Shown one piece after another: positions 57,648 through 64,000 of a DNA stretch of 64,000 nt (position 1 is the stretch's first letter; the number at the start of each line of letters is the position of its first letter). This DNA comes from Oscillospiraceae bacterium (lineage in GTDB: Bacteria; Bacillota; Clostridia; Oscillospirales; Oscillospiraceae). The notes under the pieces were generated by a model, which was given only the letters and a program-made list of their open reading frames with translations, ran no database searches and had not been told where the DNA came from. Where the stretch lies: assembly GCA_916988195.3 (NCBI GenBank), contig CAKASQ030000050.1, forward strand, positions 62,001-126,000. Reading direction: 5' to 3'. Made by a program: the position numbers and the translations under genes.

Positions 57648-58277
57648 TTATTTTTTTAGGGATTTTTGGTGCTTCCGGAGATTCATTCCGGCATAGATCA
57701 ACCACACAATGGATATAACCGTTGCTACAGCATAGAGAGCCGTCCAGTCCATCAGCAGGCGCAACCCGTAGAACGGTACTGATGCAAAGGCACTGATAAG
57801 CGCTGCAAGAATCCACCCCTCTGAAAGCAGCCGCATGACCAAGGAATTAAATGCTCCAATGAAGGTCAGAAGACTGAGGATGAAGGAGACTTTCACCAGC
57901 ACTCCGTACTTACGGGTCATAATCGTAAATACACCCCAGAAGATGATATACAAAATGGTTGCGATGAACTGACCGATATTGGCCGGGCCTCCCATCCAGG
58001 CACCACCGATGTTGGCCACAAAGCACCCCACCATTACTGCCAGTGCGACAGTAATCCAAAGGAGATTAGTACGCAGGCTTTGAAATGCCTTTTTTCCGTC
58101 TACTTCTGGACACGGCAGTTCTCCTTCCAAATCAGCTGTCATCTCATCATAGATCTTTTTACATTCAGTGCAGGATTGCAGGTGGTTTTTCACCAGTTCT
58201 GCCGAATCGCTACTGCAAACTTTATCCACATATAGTGGCAGAAGATCCTGAATGATGGTACACTTTACATCGTTCAT
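57648..58277 (-). CDS. Zinc-finger membrane anti-sigma factor
   Basis: 209 residues. An N-terminal zf-HC2-type domain (CTIIQDLLPLYVDKVCS, then HLQSCTECKKIYDEM, with the H-x3-C-x2-C motif at ~32-39), then six hydrophobic helices (residues ~70-205). It ends in a basic tail. It overlaps the stop of the sigma gene by 4 bases and should be its anti-sigma factor. This type differs from the three plus-strand anti-sigma proteins. Confidence 0.85.
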   Translation of the reverse strand: MNDVKCTIIQDLLPLYVDKVCSSDSAELVKNHLQSCTECKKIYDEMTADLEGELPCPEVDGKKAFQSLRTNLLWITVALAVMVGCFVANIGGAWMGGPANIGQFIATILYIIFWGVFTIMTRKYGVLVKVSFILSLLTFIGAFNSLVMRLLSEGWILAALISAFASVPFYGLRLLMDWTALYAVATVISIVWLIYAGMNLRKHQKSLKK

Positions 58278-58762
58278 TCTTCACCCTCCAATCTTTCGGT
58301 GATTATAGCTTTGGCTCGATAGTAAGTAACTCTTGCCCAGCTGTCACTCTTTCCAAATAGCTGGCTGATTTGTTTCAAAGGAACATCGCCTAATGCGTGA
58401 AGCATAAAGACCTCTTTGTATGGATCATCCAGCGTATGCAGGTGCTTCAGGATTCGGTGCGCAGTTTCTTTGCGGGTTAGCTCCTCTTCGATGTCCAGAC
58501 CATCTGGCTCGGCGAGAAGCGCATCTTCGATAGGGACATTACGCTTATTCTTTTTCTGCCACTCGAAGTATAAGTTCTTTGCGATCTGGCAGAGCCATAC
58601 GGACATTTTGCTTTCCCCGCAGAACGCTCCAATGTTCATGATGGCTCGGCACATGGTTTCCTGTGTAAGCTCTTCTGACAGGGACTCGTTTTGTGTCAGG
58701 GAAAGAAGAAAGAAATAGACGGTCTTTCCGTATTGCTGATAAATGCTTTCAAAATCACTCAC
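58274..58762 (-). CDS. ECF sigma factor
   Basis: 162 residues from GTG 58762 after GGAGGTGAGATA. Region 2: YQQYGKTVYFFLLSLTQNESLSEELTQETM; the WLCQIAKNLYFEWQKK block; region 4: LDDPYKEVFMLHALGDVPLKQISQLFGKS (each shown in part only as YKEVFMLHALGDVPLKQIS). A typical small ECF factor paired with the zinc-finger anti-sigma. An ECF-like TGTAACG lies upstream at about 58805 on the minus strand, so self-regulation is possible. Confidence 0.88.
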   Translation of the reverse strand: MSDFESIYQQYGKTVYFFLLSLTQNESLSEELTQETMCRAIMNIGAFCGESKMSVWLCQIAKNLYFEWQKKNKRNVPIEDALLAEPDGLDIEEELTRKETAHRILKHLHTLDDPYKEVFMLHALGDVPLKQISQLFGKSDSWARVTYYRAKAIITERLEGEE

Positions 58763-58874
58763 TATCTCACCTCCTTCACTATTATGATTGCGATAATCGA
58801 TTTTCGTTACAATCTTTTTTCTATTTTACCATACACACCCCAAATTTGAAGAGTTGTATCACATAGGTTGATGA

Positions 58875-58932
58875 TATAATTTAAGAAAAGTTGTAATGTT
58901 TGAGCATCATTTCCTGTCTTATAGGGTGAAGG
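58875..58932 (+). promoter_or_regulatory. conserved promoter/leader of module 3
   Basis: ATGATATAAT with TATAAT at 58875-58880 and AGGGTGAAGG at 58923-58932, matching module 2 in sequence and in the 48-base spacing. GTCTTAT sits just before the second block. Confidence 0.55.
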
Positions 58933-58963
58933 GACCTTTAGAACACCGAAAGGAGGTATTGCC

Positions 58964-59527
58964 GTGGAAGATAGCCGCATTGTAGAGCTCTACTGGCAGA
59001 AGAATGCAGATGCCATCAAAGAAACCGACAGCAAGTACGGCGCTTACTGTTTTGCCATAGCGGACAATATCCTGCACAAGAAAGAGGACTCCGAAGAGTG
59101 CGTCAATGACACCTGGCTGAATGCATGGAACGCAATGCCTCCTCAAAAACCCACGAAACTTCAGATGTTCTTGGCGAAGATCACCCGCAATCTCTCATTC
59201 AACCGTTTCAATGCCCGCTCTGCGGAAAAGCGTGGCGGCGGTGAGGTCGTCCTCGTCCTGGATGAGCTGGCGGAGTGCCTTGCCGGTGAATCGGATGTGG
59301 AGGGCGAATACGAGGCCAGAGAGCTTGGCCAGTGCATTCGGATGTTCGTCCGTGCGCTACCGGAGCGGGACGGCAATGTGTTCGTGCGCCGCTACTTCTT
59401 CACCGAGCCTGTGGCAGAAATCGCCAAGCGGTACGGCCTGACGGATAACAATGTCATGGTGATTCTGAGCCGGACACGGAAGAAGCTGAAAGTTCATCTC
59501 ATAAAGGAGGGATTCTTCAGTGAATAG
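58964..59527 (+). CDS. ECF-like sigma factor, module 3
   Basis: 187 residues from GTG 58964 with AGGAGG 8 bases upstream. Starts EDSRIVELYWQKNADAIKE; region 2 includes YGAYCFAIADNILHKKEDSEEC; region 4 is NVFVRRYFFTEPVAEIAKRY and the HTH after it. It overlaps the anti-sigma gene by 8 bases. It is a close paralogue of the module 2 sigma and of the truncated factor at 54155. Confidence 0.85.
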   Translation: MEDSRIVELYWQKNADAIKETDSKYGAYCFAIADNILHKKEDSEECVNDTWLNAWNAMPPQKPTKLQMFLAKITRNLSFNRFNARSAEKRGGGEVVLVLDELAECLAGESDVEGEYEARELGQCIRMFVRALPERDGNVFVRRYFFTEPVAEIAKRYGLTDNNVMVILSRTRKKLKVHLIKEGFFSE

Positions 59528-60413
59528 AAAAGACCTGTATAATGGCTTCAACGAAGTCGATGATGATATTCTGGAGCGCAGCGAGACTGCTTCCAAAAGC
59601 AAGAAGAAACCCATGTGGCTGAAATGGGGTGCCATCGCTGCCTGCCTGTGCCTGGTGGCGAGCATCGCTATTCCTGTCCTTCACCATAAGGGCGGCTCCG
59701 GCATTCAAGATCCCGTCCACGCGATTGCAGCTCTTGAGTACAATGGAAAGTTCTACGAGACCGTCGATATTCCGGAAGTTCTTGAGAAGTACGGCCTACC
59801 ATCTAAGATTACTGCTGACATGGCCGGTGAACATCTTGAGTATTTGAAATCTGATGGCGGTGCTGGCTACGAATGCACTGCCAGCCAAACCGATATTGAA
59901 CTGTACCAGTATGCTCCCTCTGCTTGCGATGGCGTGTATGTCTTGAGAGACGGTGACGCCTGGTATGCCGCACTGTTCTGCAACTTCTATCAGTTCGACA
60001 GCAATACCAGTGTTGAACTTACGGAGCTGTACCGGGTGTATGGCATCGACAGTGCTGACGATATTCAGTCCATTACGGAAATGGGCAACAGCAACAACAG
60101 AGAGATCGGAAAGCCTGTTACAGACCGTCAGGAAATTGCGGAGTTTTATGATATGACTGTTGCCCTGTGGAGCTACGGTAACGATGATTTCCAGAAGCAG
60201 ATGTTTGGCGGCTATCCTGATGAAGAGACGCAGATGCAGGCACACACCGCATTTGCCGATGACCGCAGAAACCTTCGCATTGAAACAACGGATGGCCTCC
60301 GCTTCTTTATCTCTTTCCATCCGAGTTTTGACTGGATTAATGGCGGCGGTACTATGTCCTACTTCAAGATCGACGAGCAGATGCACGCGTGGATCGATAG
60401 AAATCTGAACTAA
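59520..60413 (+). CDS. Membrane anti-sigma-like protein, module 3
   Basis: 297 residues from GTG 59520. Cytoplasmic NRKDLYNGFNEVDDDILERS, a membrane helix opened by WLKWGAIAACLCLVA (~34-52), then an outside domain of ~240 residues with a Tyr- and Asp-rich surface; no family recognised. The N-terminal V-D-D-D-I-x-x-S segment resembles that of module 1 (IDDDMIQSV) and is probably the sigma-binding part. Confidence 0.75.
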   Translation: MNRKDLYNGFNEVDDDILERSETASKSKKKPMWLKWGAIAACLCLVASIAIPVLHHKGGSGIQDPVHAIAALEYNGKFYETVDIPEVLEKYGLPSKITADMAGEHLEYLKSDGGAGYECTASQTDIELYQYAPSACDGVYVLRDGDAWYAALFCNFYQFDSNTSVELTELYRVYGIDSADDIQSITEMGNSNNREIGKPVTDRQEIAEFYDMTVALWSYGNDDFQKQMFGGYPDEETQMQAHTAFADDRRNLRIETTDGLRFFISFHPSFDWINGGGTMSYFKIDEQMHAWIDRNLN

Positions 60414-60421
60414 GTAAAACA

Positions 60422-60455
60422 GCGCAGCTTCTGGTCGGGAGCTGCGCCGTTTTAT
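60422..60455 (+). terminator. terminator of module 3
   Basis: GCGCAGCT (60422-60429) and AGCTGCGC (60440-60447), then CGTTTT. Confidence 0.75.
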
Positions 60456-60484
60456 GTAAATATGTCAAAAGTAATAATTAAAAG

Positions 60485-60516
60485 ATGCACACCCCTTGGC
60501 TCAAAATGCACACCCC
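60485..60516. repeat. two direct repeats ATGCACACCCC near the island's right end
   Basis: ATGCACACCCC at 60485-60495 and again at 60506-60516, 21 bases apart. The stretch 60456-60651 has no gene. Confidence 0.5.
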
Positions 60517-60526
60517 ACAGACCTTT

Positions 60527-60617
60527 CGTTAAATGGTATAGAGGGGTAAAACGGAAAAGACTCCACGGTGACCCTTTCAGAATCACCGTAGAGCCTGTTA
60601 TCGTTAAAAAGTATAGG
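60527..60617. repeat. CGTTAAA-type motifs, right end of island
   Basis: CGTTAAATGGTATAGA (60527-60542) resembles the first left-end motif; CGTTAAAAAGTATAGG (60602-60617) resembles the second. They lie 85-175 bases inside the tRNA end. Confidence 0.45.
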
Positions 60618-60643
60618 AAAACCCTTGCAAATAGGGGCTTTTG

Positions 60644-60700
60644 CAAAAAGAAACTGGACACCCACTTCAATACGCATTGTATCAAAACTGGTGTCCAGTT
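60644..60700 (-). terminator. terminator of tRNA-Arg
   Basis: AACTGGACACC (60652-60662) pairs with GGTGTCCAGTT (60690-60700); an inner AATACGCATTGTAT can also fold. On the minus strand TTCTTTTTGC follows. It abuts the tRNA 3' end. Confidence 0.7.
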
Positions 60701-60701
60701 A

Positions 60702-60778
60702 TGGTACGCCGGAAGGGACTCGAACCCCCGACCTACTGGTTCGTAGCCAGTCACTCTATCCAACTGAGCTACCGGCGC
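60702..60778 (-). tRNA. tRNA-Arg (anticodon ACG)
   Basis: 77 bases with CCA encoded. Acceptor GCGCCGG pairs with CCGGCGT (one G-U), D arm GTAGCTCAGTTGGATAGAG, anticodon arm ACTGG-CTACGAA-CCAGT (anticodon ACG at 34-36), T arm GGGGGTTCGAGTCCC. Decodes CGN Arg codons after A34 deamination. Its 3' end faces the island and matches the left-end 14-mer, so it is the likely integration site. Confidence 0.97.
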
Positions 60779-60805
60779 ATACCGCGCTCTCATCAGCGCT
60801 CCAGT

Positions 60806-60834
60806 ATAATAGCACACGCGCTTGGAAATTGCAA
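60806..60834 (-). promoter_or_regulatory. promoter of tRNA-Arg
   Basis: TTGCAA (60834-60829), 17 bases, TATTAT (60811-60806). Between here and 60970 nothing else is seen. Confidence 0.8.
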
Positions 60835-60970
60835 GCCCTTTTTGCGAAAAATTTCAGATTTCTTTTTCGACGTTCCTGATGGCCGAACAAAGTACTGCCT
60901 TTCCGCAAGTTGCTCAAAAATGGCAGCCGAAGTTTGTAGGATTTGGCGGGCAGAATTTTTTTGATGACGC

Positions 60971-60999
60971 TTGAAAAATTTTTATGAGGCAATTATAAT
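60971..60999 (+). promoter_or_regulatory. sigma-A promoter of the ssnA-ygfK operon
   Basis: TTGAAA (60971-60976), 17 bases, TATAAT (60994-60999). It gives a leader of about 150 bases before ssnA. Confidence 0.8.
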
Positions 61000-61019
61000 T
61001 GAATTACAATCTAAGATTG

Positions 61020-61110
61020 GTAGCTGTAAGGAAGTGTTTCGCACACGGGCTGCAACTATCACTCGGCTGATCTGGTTGAGTGTTTCAGGTATTTCGCCTG
61101 AAGCACTTTT
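61020..61110 (+). promoter_or_regulatory. structured leader with terminator, candidate riboswitch for ssnA
   Basis: GTAGC (61020-61024) pairs with GCTGC (61049-61053) around a GTGT/ACAC hairpin and a purine-rich internal loop. CACTC (61060-61064) can pair with GAGTG (61078-61082). A terminator, GTGTTTCAGG (61080-61089) with CCTGAAGCAC (61097-61106) then TTTTTC, shares the GTG bases, so the last two structures exclude each other. This is the layout of a transcriptional riboswitch. I cannot assign a class with certainty. Confidence 0.6.
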
Positions 61111-61158
61111 TCATATCCAAAAACCCGGGTGAACGCATCAAAACAAGGAGGAATCAGT

Positions 61159-62502
61159 ATGTATTTACTCACAAACGGTCGTCTGATTACCAGAGATCCC
61201 AACGGCAAGGGCTACTACGAAAAAGGCGGTGTCGTCTTTGAAGGTACGAAGATCGTAGAAGTCGGCGAAGAAGCAGCGCTGCGCGCGAAATATCCGCAGG
61301 CCGAGATCATCGACGCAAAGGGCAACGTCATCATGCCCGCGTTCATCAACGCCCACACCCACATCTATTCCGCCCTCGCCCGCGGCCTTTCGATCGTCGG
61401 CAATAACCCCACTACTTTCTACGAGGTGCTCGACGGCACGTGGTGGGCAATGGACCGCAAGCTGACGCTCGAGGGCACGAGAGCCTCCGCAGACGCACTC
61501 TACATCGACTGCATCAAGCAGGGCGTCACGACGATCTTCGATCATCACGCGTCGTTCTGCGAAATTCCGGGCTCCCTCTTCCAGATCGGCGAGAGCGCCA
61601 AAAAGTTTGGTATCCGCTCGTGCCTGTGCTACGAGGTCTCCGACCGCGACGGCGAAGAAAAGAGCATCCAGGCCGTGAAGGAAAACGCCGACTGGATCAC
61701 CTACTGTCAGGAACACAAAGACCCGATGCTCGCGGCCATGTTCGGCGGACACGCGCTGTTCACCATCTCCGACAAGACCTTTGACCGCATGGTTGAAGCG
61801 AACAACGGCCGCACCGGCTATCACATCCACGTCTCCGAGGGCATGAACGACGTTTACGACAGCTTGCAGAACTATGGCCGCCGCCCCGTCCAGCGCCTGC
61901 ACGACCACGGCATTCTGGGAGACAAGACCATCCTCGGCCACTGCATCCACGTGAACCCGGCGGAGATCGAACTGATTAAGAATACCGGCACGATGGTCGT
62001 CAACAATCCCGAATCCAATATGTCGAACGCAGTCGGCGTCTGCCCGGTTCTGCCGCTGACGAAAAACGGTATCCTCGTAGGTCTCGGCACCGACGCGTGG
62101 ACAAACGATATGATCGAATCTCTCAAGGCTGCGCTCTGCGTACAGCGTCTGAACGCCTGCCTGCCGAACGTCGCATGGTGCGAAGTGACTGACATGCTCT
62201 TTAAGAACAACGCAAAGATCGGCGCGAAGTACTTCCCGGACGAGCTCGGCGTTCTCAAGGCCGGTGCTGCCGCCGACATGATCGTCATGGACTACAAGCC
62301 CTTTACCCCGTTCTCGGATGAAAACATCGACGGCCACATTCTGTTCGGTATGACCGGCAAGCTCTGCCGCACGACGATTGCGAACGGCAAGATCCTCATG
62401 AAGGACCGCGAGCTCATCGGCATCGACGAGGAGGCTGAAAATGCGCATATTCTCGAAGCCGCAAAGAAGCTCTGGGGCGCGCTGAACCACAGAGAATACT
62501 GA
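61159..62502 (+). CDS. ssnA: SsnA, putative aminohydrolase of purine/xanthine operons
   Basis: 447 residues from ATG 61159 (MYLLTNGRLITRDPN), GGAGG 7 bases upstream; earlier codons lack support. Amidohydrolase fold: metal ligands in NAHTHIYS (~65), HIHVSE (~232), GHCIHV (~268) and GTDAWTND (~315). SsnA proteins resemble guanine deaminase and TrzN and occur with YgfK and molybdenum hydroxylases in purine or xanthine breakdown clusters. The substrate is not certain. It is the first gene of the operon with ygfK. Confidence 0.9.
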   Translation: MYLLTNGRLITRDPNGKGYYEKGGVVFEGTKIVEVGEEAALRAKYPQAEIIDAKGNVIMPAFINAHTHIYSALARGLSIVGNNPTTFYEVLDGTWWAMDRKLTLEGTRASADALYIDCIKQGVTTIFDHHASFCEIPGSLFQIGESAKKFGIRSCLCYEVSDRDGEEKSIQAVKENADWITYCQEHKDPMLAAMFGGHALFTISDKTFDRMVEANNGRTGYHIHVSEGMNDVYDSLQNYGRRPVQRLHDHGILGDKTILGHCIHVNPAEIELIKNTGTMVVNNPESNMSNAVGVCPVLPLTKNGILVGLGTDAWTNDMIESLKAALCVQRLNACLPNVAWCEVTDMLFKNNAKIGAKYFPDELGVLKAGAAADMIVMDYKPFTPFSDENIDGHILFGMTGKLCRTTIANGKILMKDRELIGIDEEAENAHILEAAKKLWGALNHREY

Positions 62503-62518
62503 TTTATCAATATTCGCC

Positions 62519-62662
62519 GTAGGGGACGATGCCCACATCTTCCCGCGCGGGGTACACCCGCAAAAATGTGGAACTCTGCGGCGAATACGAACTGCCCAAT
62601 GGGTCGATGTGGGCATCGACCCCTACGCACTCATAGGGCAGACAGAGTCGTCCGCCCCTACG
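62519..62662. repeat. REP-like repeat cluster 3
   Basis: GTAGGGGACGATG (62519 on), GGGTCGATG-TGGG-CATCGACCC-CTACG and GGGCAGAC-AGAG-TCGTCCGCCC-CTACG. Same family as the clusters at 34.7 and 37.0 kb; here between ssnA and ygfK inside the operon. Confidence 0.65.
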
Positions 62663-62703
62663 AAGCCGCATAAATCCTAATTCTGTCCAAAGGAGGCAAT
62701 TTC

Positions 62704-64000
62704 ATGTCTGAAAAAATGTATCCGATTCCGTTCAAGTCTCTCATGAACTGGATCGTCACCGAATACGCGCGCGAGGGCGAGATCTTCGGCGTGCACACCC
62801 CCTACTACGCAACCGGCAAAACGCTCCCCATCTTCGGCGAGCGCATTGAAACCCCGTTCGGCCCCGCGGCCGGCCCCAACAGCCAGCTGGCGCAGAACAT
62901 CATCGCCGCCTACATGGCGGGCGCGCGCTTCTTTGAAGTGAAAACCGTACAGAAGATGGACGGCGCGGAACTTGCCGCGTGTGTGCCACGTCCGTGCATT
63001 CTGGCAGCCGACGAGGGCTACAACCAGGAATGGTCGACCGAGCTCGAGGTTCCGCAGGCCAGAGATGAATACATCAAGGCCTGGTGTGCACTGAAGGTTC
63101 TCTCCAAGGTCTACGGCTTCGGCGACCCCGACGGCTTCGTGTTCAACATGTCCGTCGGCTACGATCTCGAGGGCATCAAGGGCGAAAAGGTCAACACCTA
63201 CATTGATAATATGATGGACGCTTCCGAGACGAAGCAGTTCAAAGAGTGCCTTGAGGTCCTCACGGAGCTCTTCCCGGCAGAGAAGGACTATATCGCTTCC
63301 ATCTCCCCCAGAGTCTCCCGCAGCGTCACGGTCTCTACGCTTCACGGATGTCCGCCGCAGGAAATCGAGCGTATCGCATCGTACCTTCTGACCGAGAAGC
63401 ACCTGCATACGTTTGTCAAGTGCAACCCCACCATCCTCGGCTACAAGACCGCGCGCACGATTCTCGACTCCATGGGCTATGACTACATCGTCTTCGACGA
63501 GCACCACTTCAACGAGGACCTCCAGTGGGTCGACGCAGTCCCGATGTTCGAGCGTCTGCAGGCCCTCGCCGACTCCAAGGGTCTGGAGTTCGGTCTCAAG
63601 CTCTCCAACACCTTCCCTGTCGACACGACGAGAAACGAGCTGCCCGGAACCGAAATGTACATGTCCGGCCGGAGCCTGTTCCCGCTGACGATTGAAATGT
63701 GTAACCGCATTAGCCGCCAGTTTAACGGCAAGATGCGCATTTCCTTCGCTGGCGGCGCGGAATTCTTCAACTGCGATAAGCTGTTCGCTGCCGGTATCTG
63801 GCCGATCACCGTCGCAACCACGATTCTCAAGCCCGGCGGATACAACCGGCTGCACCAGATGGTCGAAAAGACCGAGAAGCTTCCCTACAAGGCCTTCTGC
63901 GGCACAGACTCGAGCGCCATCAGCGACATGTCCACCGCCAGCCATTCGGACTTCCACCATCTCAAGCCTATTAAGCCCGTCGCTTCGAGAAAGTCCGAGG
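62704..64000 (+). CDS. ygfK: YgfK, putative selenate reductase-type Fe-S flavoprotein, 5' part
   Basis: The first 432 codons; the gene runs past the window edge. Starts MSEKMYPIPFKSLMNWIVTE at ATG 62704, GGAGG 7 bases upstream. It has a dihydroorotate dehydrogenase/DPD-like TIM-barrel domain: TPFGPAAGPNSQLAQNI, FFEVKTVQKMDG, SPRVSRSVTVSTLHGCPPQEIE, FVKCNPTILGYK and SFAGGAEFFNCDKLFAAG. YgfK homologues are large (about 1000 residues) NAD(P)H-linked Fe-S proteins found with SsnA and xanthine dehydrogenase-like enzymes. The selenate name is historical; a purine-linked redox role is inferred. Confidence 0.88.
   Translation, partial: MSEKMYPIPFKSLMNWIVTEYAREGEIFGVHTPYYATGKTLPIFGERIETPFGPAAGPNSQLAQNIIAAYMAGARFFEVKTVQKMDGAELAACVPRPCILAADEGYNQEWSTELEVPQARDEYIKAWCALKVLSKVYGFGDPDGFVFNMSVGYDLEGIKGEKVNTYIDNMMDASETKQFKECLEVLTELFPAEKDYIASISPRVSRSVTVSTLHGCPPQEIERIASYLLTEKHLHTFVKCNPTILGYKTARTILDSMGYDYIVFDEHHFNEDLQWVDAVPMFERLQALADSKGLEFGLKLSNTFPVDTTRNELPGTEMYMSGRSLFPLTIEMCNRISRQFNGKMRISFAGGAEFFNCDKLFAAGIWPITVATTILKPGGYNRLHQMVEKTEKLPYKAFCGTDSSAISDMSTASHSDFHHLKPIKPVASRKSE

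Larger units (their letters stand above)
43836..60715. mobile_element. accessory island inserted at tRNA-Arg, integrase absent
   Basis: Bounded by TGGTACGTCGGAAG (43836-43849) and TGGTACGCCGGAAG (60702-60715, the tRNA 3' end), a 13/14 direct repeat. CGTTAAA-type motifs lie just inside both ends. Contents (R-M system, ABC-3C system, phage-type genes, sigma modules) differ from the core genes around it and are visibly less GC-rich. No integrase is present, so the island is probably fixed or decayed. The boundaries are inferred. Confidence 0.6.

Noticed and set aside
61165-63960. Two long minus-strand frames (483 and 427 codons)
   Set aside because: Antisense to ssnA and ygfK; no supporting start sites or domains.

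Overview
The window looks like chromosomal DNA from a spore-forming, fairly GC-rich member of the Clostridia, probably an Oscillospiraceae/Eubacteriales gut lineage. The evidence is a complete spoIIIA operon, Gram-positive gene clusters (rapZ-yvcK-whiA, hprK, yqhQ, recA-recX), a T-box leader and sigma-A type promoters of TTGaca-N17-TATaaT form. The genus cannot be read from this stretch alone.

Layout. 1-4.8 kb (minus): an Asp23/Gls24 gene cut by the window edge, then spoIIIAH to spoIIIAA. 4.9-7.8 kb (plus): larE-larB-larC, the nickel-pincer nucleotide pathway. 7.9-11.5 kb (minus): xerD-like recombinase, a small TIGR04086-type membrane protein, then tsaD-rimI, which share an operon with polA (to 14.1 kb). 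14.2-16.6 kb (minus): cysE-cysS behind a Cys T-box with a UGC specifier. 16.6-20.2 kb (minus): recA-recX-rimO-pgsA with an SOS-like box. 20.3-25.6 kb (minus): a lipoprotein, response regulator, histidine kinase, yqhQ and prmC. 25.7-34.2 kb (minus): dnaE, whiA, yvcK, rapZ, murB and hprK. 34.3-38.0 kb: rpmB (plus), a GNAT gene carrying a perfect internal duplication, der, rpmF and a DUF177 gene. 38.2-43.3 kb (plus): an RluA-type synthase and potABCD.

43.8-60.7 kb is an accessory island. One end lies at the 3' end of a tRNA-Arg(ACG) gene, and a 13/14 match to that tRNA end lies at the other. Copies of a CGTTAAA-type motif sit just inside both ends, and no integrase is present. The island holds (a) a minus-strand defence block: a three-component ABC system (ABC-3C), an HTH regulator, an Eco29kI-like C5 methylase and GIY-YIG nuclease pair, a DUF4238 protein and two small genes; (b) a truncated phage or conjugative-element replication module: sigma-like factor, two small genes, DUF2800, DUF2815, a small membrane protein and only the first codons of a family A DNA polymerase; and (c) three tandem sigma/anti-sigma modules plus a fourth ECF/zinc-finger anti-sigma pair on the opposite strand. 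The first sigma gene has lost its front half and is fused in frame to the polymerase start.

60.7-64 kb: the tRNA, then a core-like purine or xanthine catabolism operon, ssnA and ygfK (cut by the window edge), preceded by a structured leader with mutually exclusive hairpins. Two unexplained repeat families also occur: a roughly 175 bp multi-hairpin element with compensatory changes (6.4 and 33.0 kb) and REP-like GTAGGGG/CCCCTAC clusters (34.7, 37.0 and 62.5 kb).
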